Assembly: GCA_026874595.1 (NCBI GenBank)
Contig: CM049315.1
Coordinates: 19,737,664-19,801,663, forward strand
From: Sipunculus nudus
Taxonomy: Eukaryota; Annelida; Sipuncula; Golfingiida; Sipunculidae
DNA length: 64,000 bases
Reading direction: 5' to 3'
Part shown: positions 37,045 to 50,900 of the stretch, one piece after another
Numbering within the stretch: the first letter of the stretch is position 1
Layout: every line of letters begins with the position of its first letter
Translations under genes and position numbers: made by a program
Notes under the pieces: generated by a model
The model's input: only the letters and a program-made list of their open reading frames with translations
Told to the model about the DNA's origin: nothing
Databases searched by the model: none

Positions 37045-40000
37045 ATTTATTGGTAGACTATTTTAAAAAAGCTACAGTGAAAGACAGAGACAAAGGGTTA
37101 ATAAGTTAGAATGAATCAAAATAATACCTGGTTAAATGTTACTAAAATAGAAATAAAACTAAGTGTCTAAGAAATCAGCGTTTTTATACAACACTTGGAT
37201 TCCATTATAACTGTAAAGGTTATTGCTCCCATTCACTATGAAGTACACTGTAAAGCTACGGATTGGCTGTTTAATATCACAAGCATTCTAAAAAAATTAA
37301 ACTGTAAAGTGGGGTGAACATCCCATGAGATACACTATGTATCCTAGCAACAAGAGAATTCAGAAGGTTATAGGATATTAATGATGGCTCTTGTCATGAT
37401 TTGTTAGTTCATTTATATTTTATTTCTACACTACGTGATGAAATATAATTTGAGAGAATAATAGTCCAGTTTAAATGAACATCCTTTGGTTGAACACATT
37501 GACTAATATCAGCACAGTCAATACCACTTGAGGAAGATATATTTGAAGTGTACTTTAACGCTCGGTGTATTGAGTCAGGCGTATTGGAATAAGTAAAATG
37601 AAAAAAAAAAGTTAATTAAGAAAAAAAAATCAAGTGAAAGACCGTTAAGATATGATAAATTTTGACAAATAAAGTAGTCAATTCTTCGTAAGGAATGTTG
37701 AGCGGTTGGTCCCTAGATCTGTTACTGCTATCCTCAAATTATCCAATTAATTATCTTTTTAATGTCATAAGCGTCATCGTCACCAGAATCACTCGTGATT
37801 GACCTCATCATCGCCATCAGAATCATTGTCTTTTTAATGTCATAAGCGTCATCGTCACCAGAATCACTCGTGATTGACCTCATCATCGCCATCAGAATCA
37901 TTGTCTTTTTAATGTCATAAGCGTCATCGTCACCAGAATCACTCGTGATTGACCTAATCTTTGCCATCAGAATCGTTGTCTTTTTAATGTCATAAGCGTC
38001 ATCGTCACCAGAATCACTCGTGATTGACCTCATCATCGCCATCAGAATCAATGTCATAATTAAAGTTATTAGCTTCATCGTCACCAGAATCCCTCGTAAT
38101 CGACGTCATCACCTCATCAGAATCATTGTCTTTTTTAATGTCATAAGCGTCATCGTCACCAGAATCACTCGTGATTGACCTCATCATCGCCATCAGAATC
38201 ATTGTCTTTTAAATGTCATAAGCGTCATCGTCACCAGAATCACTCGTGATTGACCTCATCATCGCCATCAGAATCATTGTCTTTTAAATGTCATAAGCGT
38301 AATCGTCACCAGAATCACTCGTGATTGACCTCATCATCGCCATCAGAATCATTGTTTTTAAAATGTCATAAGCGTCATCGTCACCAGAATCTCTCCTGAT
38401 TGACCTCATCATCGCTACCAGAGTCAATGTCGTAATCAAAGTCATTAGCTTCATCGTCACCAGAATCCCTCGTAATCGACGTCATCACCGTCATCAGAAT
38501 CATTATCGTCGTCGTCAGAGCCATTGTCGTCATCGATGTCATCATCATCATCACCATCATCATCATCAGCATCAGAACTATTGTGGTCGTCACTGTCACT
38601 GACATTTAAGTTTGAAAACTACAAAACAGAGACAAAGGAATTATGCAAAACATGAACAGCATGTTATTTTTCATATGCTTTACGTTAACGAAAAAACAAA
38701 GCGATTACTCAGTACTGTAACTTTCATCGGCTGTATTCACTGATACATTTTAAGCTCACTAACAGGCGGCCTTGGTAAAAGCTGTTTCCTAGGGGAAGAC
38801 TGGTGATTTTGACTACTGAGAGATTTAATCTATCTCGTCCGCTTGCTCTCTAAACAAGCACCGCGGGGCAGCTCAGACATACATGGCCAGGGAGAGAAAT
38901 TCATCTCAATTATCTATTCCTGAGGCTTCGTGCGGAATCGTGGATATATGTGTCTGTTTATCTTGTGTGGAGGAACAAACCGAGACCACAGTTAGTTAAC
39001 TTCCCGAAACTAACTTTGCAGTGTCAGTTTAGATTAACGACACGTTTTTCACATTACCCAGTATATATACTTCCGGTTCAGATGGAAAATAAAGGAAACT
39101 GCAGTTTTGCTAACAATCTGGTATTTTTACCTATAAATTAGCCTACGAAGTGAATCGCAAATTTGCGAGGCTCAGTGGTGAAAATGAAGCCGAAATTCCT
39201 CGAGCCGATTGTCTTAAGGGGAAATAACAGTTCATAAAATAACATGTTTGGTCGTTCATTTTGATAACTATTTTGATGAGTATTGATGGTCATCTCCCGC
39301 AGTCGTAATTAAGGCTTATCGTGTTTAGTGAGTTTTATCTCTAACATTATTTTGGACTAAAGTTTTTGTGCGTGGAATATCTAAGAGATAAACCATCGAT
39401 TTCAAACTTATTTTTAATTCTTCTAGCCTTGTTTGCGCGGTGTGTGTGTGTGTGTGGTGGGGGGTGGGGGGGGGGGGGTGGGGGTTGTCCAGTGATCGCT
39501 TGGCGTTTGCAATCATCTAGTTCTACATATACACGACCTTGACCCTCGCCCATAATTCACACACACAGAAAAAAGCATATAATACCCATCCAGGGGAACC
39601 AATACGAGACATATGATTTACACACAATACAGTATATGCTGCTTCATTGAATGAAAAACATCTGGCTGACGGTATTTTTATCCCGGGCATGGCTCTATAC
39701 CCGTGTTTCTTTCTTTGTTGAGGGCGCGCCTCTACAAAAAACTGCGGCATCCATAAAAAATGACGTGTTCTTCTCTGTGCATAGGAACTAGTTGGTATGC
39801 CCCCACCTAAACCGTCTCTGTCTACTGAGGGAGCTGGTCTCATGCATAACATACAAATATGTTAGCTTAGTCCACTGTTAGGGTACGCGCGGGTACATCC
39901 CGTTATAATAATCCATTCCTGTGAGTAAAGCTAATAACTTGTCCTTGTCCCACCTGCTTTGAGCTAGTAACTCCGTAAATTCGGAGAGAGTCCGTGTATT

Positions 40001-43000
40001 ATTCACAAATATCGGTCACATTTAAAAATATAATAGTCCTGCTAAGTGCCAACGAAGTAGCTAACAGGTGACCCATGGGTCATGACGCTCAGCTGACTAA
40101 GAAGACATTCACAAAAGGAATTTTATCATCAGAATGCCAAATTTTGTAGGTGTTATCCCCATTCAATTGAAGCTTAGCTCGGAATATATGGGTAACAGAG
40201 ACCTAAATTCAGCATTCCAAGGAGATTTTTCAGGGAACTCCATGGATGTAAAGATAGAAGATTCTAGGTCCTATGGTTATGATTTGTGCCCTGTTAACGA
40301 ACAACCACCTCTTTGAAGGTATTAAAAAATTGAGTAAAAATGCGTAAAATTAAAAAAAAATGCAGGTGGCGCTCAGATTCTGCAGAAACTGATGAAACAT
40401 TCCATGATCAATATCTATGCTAAGAATCATGAGGATCAATGCATTAGTTGTTCAGATGCTTGAGCTTTTGTATCAAATTTAGCATTATTCGGGGGGGGGG
40501 GGTTACTTCGGAGCCTCATAGCTCGAAGAATATGGGTAGCAGAGACCTAATTTCAGGTTTCCCAGGAGATTTTTCATGGACCTCCCTGGATTTCAAGTAA
40601 GAAGATTCCAGGTCCAGTGGTAACGATTTGTGTCTGGTTAACGGACAGTAAGACAGACAAACGGACATATAGACGGATAGACAGACAGACGGACGACGGG
40701 CAAAGAGTAATCGCTATAGCTCAGATGACTTTCAATAAGTTGAGCTAAAAATGAATTCACTGCGTCTCAGGATAGTAATGGTTGAAAGGTTAGCTCAGTA
40801 ATGTCCAATAACGTTGTGATTCCGGGATGGCCGTGTTTCAGGATGATAGCGTTACAGGGGTTGTCGTGTTACAGTTATAATCACAGTTATTACATGGGGG
40901 GGGGGGGGGGGTTACTTGTGGTAAAGGAGTGGTTATGTTCTAGGTCGGTCCGGTTGCCTGATTGTCGTGTTATCCGGAAGATCGTGTGGCCGTGGTGTTT
41001 GTGTTACGGGGATTGTTGTGTTATCGGGGCGGTCATCTTATCAAGTTTGTCGTGTTGTTAGGGCGGTCGTCTTATCAAGTTTGTTGTGTTATTGGGGCGG
41101 TCGTCTTATCAAGTTTGTTGTGTTATCGGGGCGGTCATCTTAACAAGTTTGTTGAGTTATCGGGGCGGTCATCTTATTAAGTTTATTGTGTTATCTGGGC
41201 GGTCGTCTTATCAAGTTTGTTGTGTTATTGGGGCTTTCGTCTAATCAAGTCTGTTGTGTTATCGGGGCGGTAGTCTTATCAAGTATGTTGTGTTTTCGGG
41301 TCGGTCGTATTTGAAGTTTGTAGTGTTATCGGAGCGACCGTCTTATCAAATTTGTTGTGTTATCGGGGCGGTCGTGATACGGAGTTTGTTGTGTTATTGG
41401 GGCGGTCGTGTAAGAAGAATGGCCGTGTTTCCAGGGTGGTCGTGTTATCATATTGGTCGTGTTACGGGTTGGTCGTGTTATCAGAATGTCGTGTTATCGG
41501 GGTGTTCGTGTTATCAGGGTGGTCGTGTTACGAGGATGGTCGTGTTATCAGAATGGTCGTGTTTTCGGGAGGGTCGTGTTATCATGGTGCTCGAGTTACG
41601 TTGATGGTCGTTTTATAAGAATGGTCGTGTAACCGGGGTGGTCGTGTTTTCAGGATAATCGTATCACCAGAGTGGACGGGGTACTGGGATAGTCGTGGTA
41701 ACAGAGTAAATGTTACCGGACGGTTGTGTTTTCAGAATGACCGTGTTACCGGGGTGGTCGGTGAAAAAGTTGGTCGAGTTTCCAGGGTGTTCGTTTGAAA
41801 AGGGTGATTTTGTTACCGGTGAGGGGTGCTCCCAGGCTGGTAACTCGTGTTATCATGGTCAAATAGGTGTTTTCTAAGATTTGTTATGCCTTCTTTTCCA
41901 TTATGACAGTAGGGCTGTTGTTCAATTTCTCATATTCCAGCAGGCGGTTATTATGAACGTTTCAGAGAAAATGTAGTCGTAAAATCGGGGTCTGGTCATT
42001 AGTCCGACAGCCAGTTAATTGGTATGACACTCCTTTGTCCGAGTAATGTGTGACTCGACAACTGTCGGCTCCTATATCCTTAAAGAAGTCAAATTTTCCG
42101 TCCGTTGATCACACGTTTTACTTTAAGGACCAATTCAGCTTTTGCCCTGATGATTTTATGGGACAAATAGTAGGTTAGAATATAAGCTTACATACTGATG
42201 GTCTGTCCTTATTTTTCTTTCTCCCAAATGAAGAATATATGATGATTCTAATAACATGCACAAATTTTTATAAGATTCATATAAAAATAAGACAACATCA
42301 AAATTGATTCAAAGGATTAATTAAGTATGGGTAATGTCAGTTTGCGGGTAGGTCACCTATACTGCACTTTTACCGCCATAATGTATTGAATTTTTTAAAT
42401 TTATCACTCACCGCATCAGTTTCCTTGGGTGGAGCGTTAGGTTTAGAGCACGGAATCTTCATCATGGTGTCTCTACGTGACATCACATTGACGAAGGCGA
42501 ACTCGATAAGTCCAGCGAATACGAAAACGAGGCACATTGACATCCAGACATCTATAGCCTTGATATATGACACCCGTGGCAAACTTTGTCGCACACTCGA
42601 TGCTTGCGTGGACATAGTCAACACAGTCAAGACGCCCAACGAGATTCTCGCGGGAACTGCCTCGATATTCAACCAGAAGGACACCCAGGAGAGCACGACA
42701 ACCAAGAAGGTGGGGACGTACATTTGGATGATGTAATAGCCTCGGTTTCGCCGCAGTACGAAGTCAGCGCGAAGGCAAGGGAAATCTCCAGCTACAAAGA
42801 GGATCAAATTTCCTTCTCTCAGACTATAAACATTTAAAAGAAGATAGATCTAGGAAAGATTGTGATGCAGAAAATTAACGCGTTAATGTTATTTTAACAA
42901 AGTTTTCCATTCAATCTTGGTACGCGACAATTAAATGCACTTGAATATAAAACTGGCAGCGAAATAACCTTGGGCAAGGCAAAACATTTGAAAAAATTAC

Positions 43001-44746
43001 CCTTCTATAAACGAGTATTAATTAAAGAATAAGATTTGGTTGTTATACTTACTCGCGCCATAACTCACGTGACAGGGGACATTGGGGTCGATGTATTCCA
43101 ACTCAAATTGAGGGATTTCTAAATCTTCAGATCGCTGAACCGCCTTTCCCTGCCACGAAAACTTCATCATATCTGATGAAAAAGCATCTACAGAGGAGAA
43201 ACAACAATAAATACATTTACTCCACAGTTACTACCAGCGCCATCTATTGTTATGTGAACTAATATACGTTTAAAAAGCTACCTGTGTACATTAACCATGT
43301 GGGTGTAACTACATTAAATAAACACTGGAACATTACCGTTAAGGTTATGCTGTTTGACAAATGGTGGCTCCTTGAACTATTTAATATTTGTTTATTATAA
43401 ACGAATCCTACGATATAAGACTTTTCACTAATTTCTCTTAACCCACAGTATTTGTTTGACTGAAATGACAGAGAATATGATAATTATATGTTTTTTTAAA
43501 TAGATTTGACTTTCCTCAATTCCACTAATATATGTTTTCTAAAACCATTATTATGAAACTAACAATTACAATTTATATATCTAGTGTGTACTTAATCGTA
43601 CACAGTTAAAATATCAGTGGCGCCCTTTGATGGGGATACCATTACTATACCTACAGCTTTCTAAGAAGATCGGACATCGCTGCGTGTCAAGTGGAAATTT
43701 TTGAAGCTGCATCGGACAAGACAAGGTCAAGGTCGTCCTGCAAGTCACGGCAGAAATTAATTCAACATGTGACATATCAGTAATTTCAACTCATCTTGCC
43801 ATACTTTATAAATATATGATTAAGCATTCTTGTTATAAGAATGCAGACTCGAAAGAGAGGGTGAGAAATAAGAATATTAATGTTGGTAGAACGATAGCTT
43901 CTGGTTTATTAATACCAGTCACCATAGGATCCTGATCTCGAGGACTTACACGGGTTCTCGGCAATTCTGAAATCCTATTAAAGTAGCCCTTTTCAGAGAA
44001 ATATTTTCATGAATATTCCTCAAGTCTATTTACCATGAAGGTCCTTATTATACATTGACCAGTTCCTATATGCATTAAGAGGTATGTGATATAATATTTT
44101 TACCTTGCACTGTAGTAGACTCGGCCGTCGCTGTAGATACGGAGGAGTCGATTTGGCACGGTGACGTCATGGAAATAAGCTTTCTTCTCATTATGGAAAA
44201 ACAGGTCGGGAACCCAGATAGAGTTGACGTACGAAGGGTCCAGCTCCATCTGGTCTACGTCCAAGAGATGTCCGTAAGCGAGACGTTTATCCGTCCATGA
44301 CTGTCTGACAAATACAGTGATCATGTAATCCTGAAAATAGAGAAAACACTAACAATTGTGGCTGCATATAAGTATATGGCACAACTAAGACTCGAATGCT
44401 TTTTTTTAAATTCACCAATAAACCCACTTTGGACGTCAATTGATTTTAGGGAAACCAACGCTCGGTGTCACAGAATTTTATTTGTTACTTTAAAAAAGTT
44501 TTAAAAAACCAAAATGGTGCACTTTCGATACATGAAATATGATTAGTTTACACATACCCTTGTGGCCTAACCCACTCCGCGTGTGCTAGTGTCACGATGC
44601 TAAACACGAGTCAAGCCATGGACCTTGTTTGCTGAGCGGGACAACCCAAACGGGTAAAAGCAATAGCCCACCCACACCCCAGGCTAAGACTAAAAGCCCC
44701 TTCCCAGAATATCAATACTTCCCTCACTCCTGCCACGTATTACGGC

Positions 44747-44801
<55 letters not shown>

Positions 44802-44869
44802 CTAAAGTATTTTGCTCAGTTTTCAGGACTATTTGCAATCATAAATTAAATTTGAAGAGCATTTTAAAG

Positions 44870-44912
<43 letters not shown>

Positions 44913-47900
44913 TTATATACATAATGGGAAAATTATTGGGGTAAATATGAAGAGACTATAAACCGGATGACAGAACTTTCTCGAATTCACTCTGTTGAAA
45001 ATTATGTGTTCCCTTTCCCTAAAAAGTGAAGTGGGCAATGGTTCTTTGTCCCTAATCCCTAAAAAAATTAGGGGGACACATGAAGACCCATGAGTTGCCT
45101 AGGATGCCATGAATGAAAAACTATTCAAGCAAACAAACAAACAGACATACAGATCAGATAGGCACTGGTGGATGACGGATAAATAATTTCCTTGACAGGG
45201 CATACGAGGAAATTGGTTAAATTGTATTGATCCGTGAAGACTGGAGTATATTAGCTATTTTGAAAGGACTCCTTAATGGATTGATAGCCGTGCTACCTTA
45301 TGAACGAGCAATGGACCGTGTTATACATGATGCCAAGTGACATGAATATCATTTTAAGCTGGGTGAATATACCTCACTGAGGTTAACTTTTATAAATATA
45401 CGGTTTCTTATACAGATATAAATGCATTATGATCTCAGCTCTGGGATTCTTCATTAAATCTCTCGTCACAATATTTGAGTCATTAGGGTGATGCAGGAAG
45501 TAGAGGTGAAGTCTTTGTATGATAAATGACTGGATGAGCACATGATGATAATATGGCTCCAAGCTGATGCACGTACCATTGTTGTCTCGGAGATTGAATC
45601 GAAGCTAGTGACCCATAGATTAAACCTCACTTCCGTCACGTTACCTTTAAGAACAGAACATAAAACAGATTATTGTTACATTAAATATGCTTCACTCGAT
45701 AAATTATAACTTAAGCAGACCAACGTGATAAATGTATCAGAGTGAATTGTCGTGGCGGAAGCGCGATCTGCCGGTAAGCCACAAGTCTTAGTTTAATATC
45801 CGTTTTACTGAAAGCAGCTGCATGCTGTGAAAACAATAGACGGATATAAGGTTAACGTCTTGTTTTGTTGAGTTCCACCTGCCCACTTCACCACAATCAA
45901 TATATTCAAATACAGAATAATGAACAGTAAATTCTAAACGATTGGTGGGTCTTTTTTCAACATTTTACCATCAACTTTAATCTCTCATGTTTGATCGTTT
46001 TAATATTAACATACCGATTGCTATTGTAATGGTCCAATATTTGATGCTGGCCCACAAAGGGTATTATATTGGAATGATACATACTTTGACAGTTTGAAAA
46101 ATATGGTAAAGCAATAGCAGAAGAAAGGAAATGAAAATACTACCATCATCAAAGTTTGGGGACAGGCGCTTCTCGTAGGAAGAGAACACTTTCCTGAGTG
46201 CCTCAGATCTAAAAAACAAACAGAAAAAATCATTAAAACACATGATATGTAAGAGTATATGATACTGGTATGATACTTAGGTGGCAACGCTTTAGCAGTC
46301 CACGACGACTGCCCAGAAGACTTACTGCTAGAAGCCTTTATTTTATGCATGCATCATATTTGTATTATCAAATATTGTGTCCCTGTCGGCCTTGATTCAA
46401 GGGATATGGTTTATCATGCTATAGTAAGAGATATAAATCAATCTGCGAATCTATTGGCAAACTTCTATGTGATCCTCAGAGTCAATTTGCCGACGCTGAA
46501 GTGGTCTAGACGCCATCAAGTGCGCTGAATTGAATCCGCGGTCGCGATTTCCCAGATTAACGCTATTTCACACCTTTTCACAGGGGAGGTCTTATTTATC
46601 TGTATGCCTGGAAGCGGCTGTTTGAAACCGGTGCCGGAAAGCAACAGGAATGCAGCGTGCCTAACATCAGCCGGGCATCTAGTTTATATTTCTTCACTCC
46701 AGCCCGGAGATCATGTCGGAGGACTGGACCTTATATTTAGCACCTGATGTACGCATATGAAAATATACCATGTGTATAATGAACCATCTGAATATGCGGG
46801 ATTCACAGTATATTTACTTATATCAGCTACATTGCTCGTTAGCTTATTCATTTCAGTGCTCCGTTGCAGACCCGGACGTCTCAATGTTTGTTTTAGCTTT
46901 ACCGACCATCTAGAGGGTTATTGTGACCAGATGGGCAACGATGTATTTGTTTATAATATAGCATGGTGGTATAAGGGTTAGGGCGCTGGACTTGTGACCG
47001 CAAGGTTGTGTGTTACCATCCCGGTCTCACCGCCTTCAGTGCTATACCGCCTTCAGCGGCATGACTCCATGTACTTATTACAAGGTCGAGTTCTCTCCAC
47101 CCATTAGTGGATACCTTGGTGGTTACCCAGACATGTGCGGCAGGAAAATGATGGAATCTCAATAATTTCACTTTCGGATGGACTTGTAACGTTATTGTTG
47201 AAATCAATGCGCGTTGAGCGTATGCAGCATTTTGCATAAATTATCGGAAACTAGGGCTGATAAGATCTTTTTTTCAAACATTATTACTAAATGTAATACA
47301 AGTTCAGCTAAAAATCTTTATCATTAGTAAAAATGCGTCAACTACAGCTCAGATATAATAATGTTTGAACTCTATTATTAGATTAAATCATGATTGATTA
47401 TATACGAAAACCGGGAGTCCATTTATCCTAACTTCAGCTTGGAGCATTATATTCAAACTGGTAAATTATATGAATCTTAATTCGCGTATTCAGTTCAATA
47501 ACCAGTTGTTTTTGCCCTGAGGATTAATTGTTTTCCCTAAAACGATACATTAAGCGGATGCAATGTTTGCGCATGGGAGATTGAAGTCCAATAAAATATT
47601 CTGGTGTGATGGAGAAAAATGATACCGGCCGGAGAAAACGGAAATGGGCTCGCATGTTGAATCGAAAGAATATCACTTCTGTTGCCACCTGTCAGTGTTA
47701 CCTGATAATTATAATTGATTCAGAAAGGTGGTTGAGGCACATTTGTGGCTAATAGCATTAATAGTACCGTGTGACCTGAGGCAACACAAGCAATATAAAC
47801 TTCTCATAGAAAATCTATATCAAGGCACGGGGGGCTTGGGGTTCCAAGGATTCTGGGTTTGATCTGTTCCTCGTCATGGGATTTTATACCAGGTCGTCAT

Positions 47901-50900
47901 TAATATGTAATGTATTTGAGTTAAATCCAAATGAACCGGGTATGAACAGTAAACTAATTTTAAGATAAAAAAAAATTTTTGGAGCAATGCTAAACATTAG
48001 TTTTTAGATTAATAGGGATCGTTTGTATGGATGGGTTGAAGTGCAATTATTCTCTGCATATCCGTATTTTCCGGAGTGGTAAGAAATAAAAAAAATGGGA
48101 ACATTGGACCTGGAACCGGCTTACCCTCCAGGCCAGGGGCGGAGATTGTAGAAGGGGGGGGGGGGGGACTCATAATGCAATGGCTCGTAGCGGACAGAAG
48201 CGAGATCTGCACTCGGCACCGAAAATACCAAAGCTTAGATGAATAGAAATGTTAAAAATGTTTCTGCAACATGGGAGTGAGGTACAACTACACCCCCATG
48301 GGCGCTTGGCGCCCTTCGATAAATAGACTGGTACCTGTATAATTTATCAGCAAGACAACAGTGAGAAGGATAGCGGGTGTTGCTTCACGTGTCAATACCT
48401 TTACAATGACGAAGTAGACATCCATCATGAATGCACTGTAAAGCCGTGTTCATAGTTCACCCGTATATGGACTGAATACAACATTGAACACCATTTAACT
48501 GTATACAAAATCTTCTTCCACTATTTTTCTGTTCTCATAAATCATTAAAGTTGCGACCTGTATTGAATAAAACCACCCAGAGAGTTGTTTCGATTTACAA
48601 TTCATCAAGACGGTACACATGTCAGGTAGTGTGAACACATCTTAGAAATGATGTTTTCGAATATACTTTTTCTAAACATACGCTGGGATATATGACGTCT
48701 GCTTTCGTGTCTGAAGAAAGTTTAATCTTTACCTATATTTGAAACATATATGTATATACACAAATAATGTATCGAATACCATATGAATTATTGCAACTAA
48801 TACGATCTTCCTGTCGCATTGTCAAATCAAGGAGAATAATACAGTATTGGACAGATTTGTTGTGTTAAATCGTGTAAGACTGCCAGACATGTGTAAGAAT
48901 GTTTATTGTTTGAAATAACGATCAGTCGTTTACTTGTTTACCATTTATACCAGAATGTAGAACGCAACTTAATTTCTGTTAAATTACTTATCAATTTTAT
49001 AAAAGATGTATTCCTAGATCTTAAATTGTTTATATAAAAATATGATTGTAAGGGATTCGTAAAATGTTGAACCTGTAACATCGTTGTTTTATATAACGTT
49101 ATATCACGTGTCCACAGAAACGCTGTGTCATCATTTTATCGTATCAACACCTAACTATGAAGATCCCGCCTGGATTTATAATATATTGAGACTGTGTTTT
49201 ATGCAGTCACAAATGTCAGCACAATGTTCAACCTAGGAATTTATTGCTACAGGAACATAATTTAGTAGGCTAGACATGGGTTAATATGAGTTGCTATTTT
49301 TTCTTCCATTTTTTTACTCCGTTCTGTGAGGGAGACCCGCAGTGTGTCAAATTTTAAGGAGAAGTGTATAGTGTCATAAAATAGAAAGAAAAGCATGTAT
49401 GACTAAAATTCAGGAACTCCTATGTCAGTTAAGTTACTCCTACATATAATATTGTCTCCTTTATTAGAAAAAAATATGCATTCTAAAAAAATGAAAAAGA
49501 GTCCAATGGGTTGTCTCATTCGTGTATACTGACTCCTCATGTCGGCAACATTATTATTGAACCAAATCGCTTTCAAATTTGGTTCAACGAACAGCTTATA
49601 GAGATGAGAGAGAATTATTAATGAAATGCCTCGTGTGCTATAATATAAGTATTATACAGAAAATTGGAATATGTTTGCTTGGCCATATGGTCAGGTGATG
49701 TGAAGCAAAACAGAAGAATTAATTCAGTAATAGAATAAAAACAGTCGTGCTGAAAAACTAATCTCAGAGTTTTTAACAGCTTTTCTCAAATTCAATACCG
49801 CAGACGCTCATTATTAAGATTGGCACTTACATCAATTTTTAATTATAATTGACTTTATGCATTAGGTTCCAATGACATTTCCTAGCTGTCATTATAGGCT
49901 TTTAAAAACAATACCGCGTTCATCTAGAACACCAGTCCTGGATATGTACCTGACATGTCTCCCATGGTAGCTGTGAATCGTATTAAATTTTACGATGTCA
50001 GTCTATATGATACTGTTCTTTCTGGTTCATATTATTAAACATACTTTTAGTCATCATAAAAAAGGGTATATATTACACACACATATACGGAATATGAACA
50101 TGTATATTTTAAAACACAAAAGCACAATACGTATATATTAAAATATCAATGTTTTAAAATCAGTCGGAAATCAGTGCAGACGGAAATTTAACTTATATTA
50201 ATTTGACGTAAATGGTATTATATTCATACTTATAATTTAACTAACTTTGCAGAAACAGAATACAGCCTTTGAGGTTGCCACGATATTTACAAGTTCAAAT
50301 GTATCTATATGTTCACTTATAATGATGTCATCTAGTATGGTCATGGGTTCTAGGTATACATGTAAACATGTGAAACATGATAATGCCAGTGTCTAAACTC
50401 TTGTAGTAAACTGTATTCCCTGGTTGGTATTCACGCAGCGTACAGGTGGTGATTTAACTCTCAGGGGTAAATCGTACGAACTTCCATGATGTATTTCCAT
50501 AGTTGGCATACTATCGTTATATATCCAGTGGGCAATATATACATTGCCACAGTTGTTACATTATCCAGTTCTCAAAACTGGAAATGTCGGGATTTTTATT
50601 TAAATGTCAGCAATGTTTTAGAATGAGATCGGAAATAATTTTTTTAGCATTCAGACAGTGCCGTCACAGTTGTCTGCTTTGAATATTTTCAAAGGAATCT
50701 GCAGGCTAATCCGGTTGGCTTCTCTGCAAGGTAACATATTATGTTGGCAGTGATGGCATTTGAGATGCATGACTGCATTAAGAAGGTCGGGGTCAGGTAA
50801 TTAACATTACCTGTTGCACCTGAGATGGCTGCAAATGCTTATATTTACCTTATTCCAAAGCCTGAAAACAGCATAACTACGCAAAAAGGTGGATTTTTTT

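Noticed and set aside
40960..41830. CRISPR-like array
   Set aside because: Units are contiguous with no spacers and the context is a eukaryotic intron; it is a minisatellite.
46021..46350. 109-codon minus-strand frame across receptor exon 2
   Set aside because: It is in the wrong frame; the true exon frame gives SEALRKVFSSYEKRL and matches the neighbouring phases.
46975..47040. Functional tRNA gene
   Set aside because: The A box is good but the B box lacks the GGTTCRA core and the acceptor stem does not pair; a SINE relic is the better call.
48334..48428. Alternative first exon for the receptor (minus strand, MMDVYFVIV start, hydrophobic end, GTACCAG donor)
   Set aside because: It ends in phase 1 whereas exon 2 needs phase 2, and the exon at 60577-60665 fits in phase and has a better signal peptide and donor.
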